Source: Prevotellaceae bacterium (lineage in GTDB: Bacteria; Bacteroidota; Bacteroidia; Bacteroidales; UBA932). Taken from it: a DNA stretch of 8,050 nt. Every line of letters starts with the position of its first letter. Position 1 is the stretch's first letter. Made by a program: the position numbers and the translations under genes. The stretch lies in assembly GCA_031259225.1 (NCBI GenBank), contig JAIRLT010000012.1, positions 1 through 8,050 on the forward strand, written 5' to 3'. Positions 4,751-8,050 of the stretch are shown here, one piece after another. The notes under the pieces were generated by a model. The model saw only the letters and a program-made list of their open reading frames with translations, was not told the origin of the DNA and searched no databases.

Positions 4751-4842
4751 AACAATTAGTCACGTTAGGAACTGGATTGCTTCACCCTTCGGGTTCGCAA
4801 TGACGATGCGACAATTTGAAATGCACCCCGCATTACTTGATT

Positions 4843-4874
4843 TTTGTAAATCCGGGAATTTTCACGTAAGTTTG
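4843..4874 (+). promoter_or_regulatory. Promoter of the 2-epimerase gene, Bacteroidota type
   Basis: TTTG (4843-4846) is followed after 20 bp by TAAGTTTG (4867-4874), an exact TAnnTTTG match. Transcription would start near 4880-4882, leaving a leader of about 35 nt. The promoter begins just outside the right end of repeat cluster 2. Confidence 0.7.
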
Positions 4875-4916
4875 TAACTTTAAGAGAATGGTTATGGAAA
4901 TAAAATAAATTAGAAT

Positions 4917-6089
4917 ATGGTAGCTTTTAAACGTGAATTAGAAAACAATATCCTATCCTTTTGGCTCAACCGCATGCAGGACGCCGAACATGGCGGCTTT
5001 TACGGCTGCATTGACGGCAACGACACACTGCACCCGCAGGCAAACAAAGGCGCCGTGCTCAACGCCCGCATCCTGTGGACATTTTCCGCTGCCTACCGCC
5101 TGCTGAAAAAGCCCGAATACAAAGCCGCCGCACAACGCGCTTTCGACTACATCGTCGACCATTTCATAGATACGGCATCCGGCGGCGTATACTGGGAATT
5201 GGATTACAAAGGGCTGCCGGTAAACACCAAGAAGCAAATGTATGCACAGGGGTTCGCCCTGTATGGCTTCTCGGAATTTTACCGCGCTACCGGCAACGCA
5301 AAAGCATTGGAACTTGCCAAAGACTTCTTCCACCTGATAGAAAAACACCGCGACAACAAGGCGGGCGGTTACCTCGAAGCCTACACGCGCGAATGGAACG
5401 CCATTGATGACGTGCGCCTGAGCGACAAAGACGCCAACGAGAAAAAAACCATGAACACCCACCTCCACATCCTCGAGCCCTACACCAACCTCTGCCGCGT
5501 GTGGAACAATCCGAAACTGCGCGTAGCGCAACGAAAGTTAATCGCCGTCTTCACGGATAAGATATTGAACAAATCCGGGCACCTTGACCTGTTTTTCGAC
5601 GAGGCGTGGAACATCAAATCGTCCGGCATATCCTACGGGCACGACATTGAGGCGTCGTGGCTGCTGTGGGAAGCCGCAACGGTCTTAGGCGACGCAAAAC
5701 TGCTGGAACAGGTAAAGGCGCTCTCGCTAAAAATCGCCGATGCAGCGGCGGAAGGTCTGCTGCCCGATGGCAGCATGAGCTATGAACGCGACGGCAAATA
5801 CACCGACAATGACCGCCACTGGTGGGTACAAGCCGAAACAGTCGTCGGCTTCCTGTATGCCTGCAAAAACTCCGGCAACAGCCTCTACGCAGAGAAAGCA
5901 GCCCGCACGTGGCAATATATCCGGAACAATATTATTGATATTTCCGGCGGCGAATGGTATTGGAGCCGCAAAGCCGATGGAAGCATCAACCGTGCCGACG
6001 ACAAGGCAGGATGCTGGAAATGCCCGTACCACAACAGCCGCATGTGCATGGAAATTATCGAACACTTTAACGATATACCGGTGATATAA
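4917..6089 (+). CDS. Cellobiose 2-epimerase / mannobiose 2-epimerase (AGE superfamily)
   Basis: This cytoplasmic enzyme epimerises C2 of the reducing-end sugar of beta-1,4 disaccharides, turning cellobiose into glucosyl-mannose or mannobiose into mannosyl-glucose (EC 5.1.3.11). The 390 residues fit the family and the expected (alpha/alpha)6 barrel. Conserved positions are R51 in NARILWTF, H182 and H184 in NTHLHILEPY (180-189), H242 and E245 in SYGHDIEASWLL (239-250), W302, W303 and E307 in HWWVQAE (301-307), and H372 in KCPYHNSRMC (368-377). In characterised enzymes the two histidines equivalent to H242 and H372 act as acid-base catalysts. No signal peptide is seen. It is a single gene behind its own promoter, converging on the GDP-mannose enzyme. 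N-acetylglucosamine 2-epimerase is the main alternative, but the NTHLHILE and KCPYHN signatures favour the disaccharide enzyme. Substrate preference between cellobiose and mannobiose cannot be read here. Confidence 0.92.
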   Translation: MVAFKRELENNILSFWLNRMQDAEHGGFYGCIDGNDTLHPQANKGAVLNARILWTFSAAYRLLKKPEYKAAAQRAFDYIVDHFIDTASGGVYWELDYKGLPVNTKKQMYAQGFALYGFSEFYRATGNAKALELAKDFFHLIEKHRDNKAGGYLEAYTREWNAIDDVRLSDKDANEKKTMNTHLHILEPYTNLCRVWNNPKLRVAQRKLIAVFTDKILNKSGHLDLFFDEAWNIKSSGISYGHDIEASWLLWEAATVLGDAKLLEQVKALSLKIADAAAEGLLPDGSMSYERDGKYTDNDRHWWVQAETVVGFLYACKNSGNSLYAEKAARTWQYIRNNIIDISGGEWYWSRKADGSINRADDKAGCWKCPYHNSRMCMEIIEHFNDIPVI

Positions 6090-6106
6090 AAGACAGGCAT
6101 CACCGG
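6078..6106. terminator. Hairpin between convergent genes (weak terminator candidate)
   Basis: CCGGTGAT (6078-6085) and ATCACCGG (6099-6106) form a perfect 8-bp stem around a 13-nt loop containing the epimerase stop codon. It lies between the two convergent 3' ends. No T-run follows on either strand, so intrinsic termination is uncertain. Confidence 0.4.
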
Positions 6107-6118
6107 AAGCCCCCGTAC

Positions 6119-7210
6119 TTACATATAGTCACCGCCCTTTTTAACCGGCACGTCTTTGACGATAGCTTTGAACGGTTCGTCCTCATTGGGGCAGACCAGC
6201 AGCACGTCGTCGGAATCTACTACTAAATAGTTTTTCAGCCCGTGCAATACGATGAGTTTTTGCTTGCCGGAAGCAATGACCACACTGTTGGAAACATTAT
6301 AGAGCATATTTTCCGGAGCATCTATTACGTTTCCATGCTTGTCTTTATCTTTATGGATGTAGAGCGAAAGCCATGTCCCCAAATCCGACCAGCCGAAATT
6401 CGCGGCAAAGCAATACACATTTTCCGCTTTTTCCATGATACCGTAGTCAATGGAAATGCTTTGGCACCGGGCGTAGGTGTGGGCAATGAAAGCTTGCTCT
6501 TCGCCGGTGTCGTAGGCTGTTGAGCCCTTTTCAAAAAGGCTTGCCACATCCGGCAAGTAGGTCGCCAGCGCCCGGCAAATAGCATTTACGTTCCAAATAA
6601 AAATACCCGAATTCCAAAGAAACTCGCCGCTTTCAACAAATATTTTTGCCAATTCGGCGTTGGGTTTTTCGGTAAAGGTTTTTACGCGATAGACTTTTTG
6701 CTCGCCCATATTGAGGGTTTCGCCCGTGTTGATTTGGATATAGCCGTAGTTGGTTTCGGGACGTGTCGGATGCAAGCCGACCGTTATCAATGCCTCGTTA
6801 TCGGCAGCGAGGTTCAAGCCGCTTTGCATGACCTGCAGAAAATCTTTTTCGTTTACGATATGATGGTCGGCAGGCGTTACCACCATAGTAGCGTTCGGGT
6901 TGCGTTTTAAAATCTTATAGGCGGCGTAGGCAATGCAGGGCGCGGTGTTGCGGCGTAGCGGCTCGCACAGGATTTGTTCCGGGCGGAAATCCGGCAACTG
7001 TTCCTGCGTCAAGGCGGCATAGTTCGCGCCGGTAACGATGAGGATGTTTTCTTTCGGAATAATTTGGGTGAAACGTTCAACGGTTTGCTGTAAAAACGAC
7101 TTCCCGGTACCGAGGATATCTAAAAACTGTTTGGGATGCGATTCGCGGCTTACAGGCCAAAAACGGCTTCCCACGCCGCCTGCCATAATAATACAATATT
7201 GATTGCTCAT
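6119..7210 (-). CDS. manC: Mannose-1-phosphate guanylyltransferase (GDP-mannose synthesis)
   Basis: The enzyme joins mannose-1-phosphate and GTP to give GDP-mannose and pyrophosphate, supplying GDP-mannose and, through it, GDP-fucose for capsule, glycan and glycoprotein synthesis in the cytoplasm. At 363 residues it is the short, guanylyltransferase-only form, lacking the C-terminal cupin phosphomannose isomerase domain of fused ManC/AlgA proteins. Motifs in order: the nucleotide-binding GGVGSRFWPVSR with HPKQF (11-29), NTAP (88-91), PADHH (113-117), GYIQ (156-159), EKP (181-183), WNSGIF (199-204), DYGIMEK (255-261) and GWSDLGTW (273-280). The ATG at 7210 places the glycine-rich loop at the expected distance and follows a perfect -7 box with a short leader. 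It converges on the epimerase, leaving 29 bp between stop codons. Function secure; the symbol follows family usage. Confidence 0.95.
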   Translation of the reverse strand: MSNQYCIIMAGGVGSRFWPVSRESHPKQFLDILGTGKSFLQQTVERFTQIIPKENILIVTGANYAALTQEQLPDFRPEQILCEPLRRNTAPCIAYAAYKILKRNPNATMVVTPADHHIVNEKDFLQVMQSGLNLAADNEALITVGLHPTRPETNYGYIQINTGETLNMGEQKVYRVKTFTEKPNAELAKIFVESGEFLWNSGIFIWNVNAICRALATYLPDVASLFEKGSTAYDTGEEQAFIAHTYARCQSISIDYGIMEKAENVYCFAANFGWSDLGTWLSLYIHKDKDKHGNVIDAPENMLYNVSNSVVIASGKQKLIVLHGLKNYLVVDSDDVLLVCPNEDEPFKAIVKDVPVKKGGDYM

Positions 7211-7228
7211 TTTAAGTTGGTTTTTCTA

Positions 7229-7236
7229 CAAATATA
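7229..7236 (-). promoter_or_regulatory. -7 element of the manC promoter
   Basis: On the minus strand this reads TATATTTG, an exact TAnnTTTG match 18 bp before the ATG. The -33 region is poor; GTTA about 16 bp upstream is the nearest candidate. A leader of only about 12 nt is implied, similar to higBA. Confidence 0.5.
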
Positions 7237-7279
7237 CATGAAAATTTTTAATTAACCTACTGACGATAAAAATAGCATT

Positions 7280-7358
7280 ATGAATTACGAAGTTAGTGGT
7301 TAATGGTTAATGGTTAATTAGCTGGTATGGCAGCCAATTAGTCACATTAGCACATAAT
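7280..7358. repeat. Small repeat patch of the heptamer family (cluster 3)
   Basis: ATGAATT (7280-7286) and a degenerate stretch lead into three exact tandem units GGTTAAT (7298-7318). Then come the spacer AGCTGGTATGGCAGCC (7320-7335), with GCTG...CAGC ends like the spacers in clusters 1 and 2, and ATTAGTCACATTAGCACAT (7338-7356), the same CACATTAG motif as in the other clusters. The gap 7211-7464 has no gene. The rest contains an ACACGGAT/ATCCGT inverted motif (about 7416-7456). Confidence 0.75.
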
Positions 7359-7464
7359 TCACACAGGTGAAGAGGCGCTATTCACATTACAGGCATTAGA
7401 AATAGGAATTATGGAACACGGATGACACGGACTTACGCAGTATCCGTAGAAATCCGCTTAATGC

Positions 7465-8040
7465 TCAATTTGCATTCCATTTTTTCTTCCAACTATAATA
7501 GCCTATGACCGATGCCACAGCGTAGCAGCAGAACAAGAATGCCGTAGGATACAACCCGCGATATATATATAGTGTAGCCGAGAATATATTCACAAACAGC
7601 CACACCCACCACTGCTCAATAATTTTGTGGGCAAGCATCCACGTGGCAACTATGCTGAGCGCCGTAGTGAGCGCGTCGCCGAACGGCACCGGGGAGTCGG
7701 TATAACTTTTCAGCACAAACGACAGCCCTGAAAATAAAACACCGGACACACCCAACAACACCAATGCCGGCAACAGTTTTAGCCGCACAATCGAGCGCTC
7801 CTGTTTGCCGGCGGTTGTTGTTTGTTTATGGCTCCACACTATCCAGCCGTATATGCTGGCAAGCAGATAATAGACATTCAGCCCCATGTCGGCATAAAAC
7901 TTAGCCTGAAAAAAGATATAGACGTAAAAAGCGGATGATATGAACCCCACAATCCACAAGGCTTTTCGCTGTTTAATTTCGAGAAAGAGATACAACAGCG
8001 AAAAACAAACGCCTAATATTTCTATGCAGTCAAACGTCAT
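7465..8040 (-). CDS. pnuC: PnuC-family vitamin transporter (nicotinamide riboside type)
   Basis: PnuC proteins are inner-membrane facilitators that import nicotinamide riboside for NAD synthesis; trapping depends on intracellular phosphorylation. The 191 residues are a usual length for the shorter bacterial members, with about seven hydrophobic spans. Family features seen are YGWIVW (64-69), the block DALTTALSIVATWMLAHK (122-139) and QWWVWLFVN (143-151), whose tryptophans and asparagine correspond to the substrate-site region of characterised PnuC. The C-terminus is basic (WKKKWNAN), fitting a cytoplasmic end. The gene starts ten bases from the window edge, so its promoter, and any riboswitch that would tell a thiamine-importing PnuT from a nicotinamide riboside importer, cannot be seen. 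Bacteroidota have both kinds. No partner gene or terminator follows; the 3' side leads into repeats. Confidence 0.92.
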   Translation of the reverse strand: MTFDCIEILGVCFSLLYLFLEIKQRKALWIVGFISSAFYVYIFFQAKFYADMGLNVYYLLASIYGWIVWSHKQTTTAGKQERSIVRLKLLPALVLLGVSGVLFSGLSFVLKSYTDSPVPFGDALTTALSIVATWMLAHKIIEQWWVWLFVNIFSATLYIYRGLYPTAFLFCCYAVASVIGYYSWKKKWNAN

Positions 8041-8050
8041 TAAAATCGAA

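Larger units (their letters stand above)
4269..4828. repeat. Composite repeat cluster 2 with terminal inverted repeats (MITE-like, 560 bp)
   Basis: The ends 4269-4299 and 4798-4828 are inverted repeats of 31 bp with 28 matches; the innermost 15 bp (TCGCATCGTCATTG and neighbouring base) match exactly apart from one earlier transition. Just inside each end is a small hairpin: ATTGT-TTC-GGGC-TTC-GCCC-TT-ACAAT (4296-4321) and ATTGC-TTC-ACCC-TTC-GGGT-TC-GCAAT (4776-4801). The interior holds heptamer arrays, the 80-bp dispersed unit, and a 70-bp tandem repeat. There is no coding capacity for a transposase and no obvious target-site duplication outside the ends. It fills the gap between the higBA terminator and the epimerase promoter. 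A non-autonomous mobile element that collected repeats is possible, but inferred. Confidence 0.7.

Noticed and set aside
4269..4828. Complete insertion sequence
   Set aside because: Inverted ends exist, but there is no transposase frame and no clear target-site duplication, so it is listed only as a MITE-like repeat.
4888..4908. Leader peptide MVMEIK upstream of the epimerase
   Set aside because: It is only six codons, with no attenuator-like hairpins or regulatory codon run; likely chance ATGs in the leader.
4953..5531. A 192-codon antisense frame in the epimerase gene
   Set aside because: It lies wholly inside a strongly conserved enzyme gene on the other strand, and its sequence shows no family signature. 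GC-rich third positions commonly create such frames.
7460..7476. Hairpin AATGC...GCATT at the pnuC stop as a terminator
   Set aside because: The stem is only five AT-rich pairs with no T-tail in the direction of transcription.

Overview
The window looks like a chromosomal segment of a Bacteroidota bacterium, most likely of the Bacteroidales. Several upstream regions carry the Bacteroidota-type promoter (a TTG or TTTG -33 box, about 19-20 bp, then TAnnTTTG). Shine-Dalgarno sequences are mostly absent, and the proteins resemble Bacteroidales versions of their families. There are seven convincing protein genes and an unusually large amount of intergenic repeat DNA. I see no rRNA, tRNA, CRISPR array or transposase.

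Layout. Bases 1-818 hold no credible gene. They are repeat cluster 1: short tandem arrays with a 7-bp period, short palindromic spacers, a 136-bp palindromic element and a GC-rich inverted-repeat element. A leftward MFS transporter (819-1988) ends inside this cluster. A divergent intergenic region with a dyad and a strong promoter leads to dnaN (2195-3325), the sliding clamp, which stands alone and ends at an intrinsic terminator. A HigB-HigA toxin-antitoxin pair (3460-4137) follows with its own promoter and ends at a near-identical copy of the dnaN terminator. Repeat cluster 2 (4269-4828) is bounded by terminal inverted repeats of about 31 bp and shares a block of about 265-290 bp with cluster 1. 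A cellobiose/mannobiose 2-epimerase (4917-6089) runs convergently towards mannose-1-phosphate guanylyltransferase (6119-7210, minus). A small third repeat patch (7280-7358) separates the latter from a PnuC-type vitamin transporter (7465-8040, minus).

How the genes relate. Most are single-gene units rather than an operon. DnaN is replication housekeeping; HigBA is a likely acquired AT-rich toxin-antitoxin module. The epimerase and the GDP-mannose enzyme could be linked metabolically through mannose-1-phosphate, although the phosphorylase that would join them is not in the window. PnuC imports a nicotinamide riboside-like (or possibly thiamine-like) compound.

The most unusual content is the repeat system. 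Many different 7-bp motifs are combined with palindromic spacers and a dispersed 80-bp unit, and two chromosomal copies differ by whole 7-bp units. This recalls the heptanucleotide STRR repeats of cyanobacteria and deserves a genome-wide survey. The second notable point is the 47-bp terminator duplication flanking the toxin-antitoxin pair, in which only the hairpin loop differs, and differs as an inversion.
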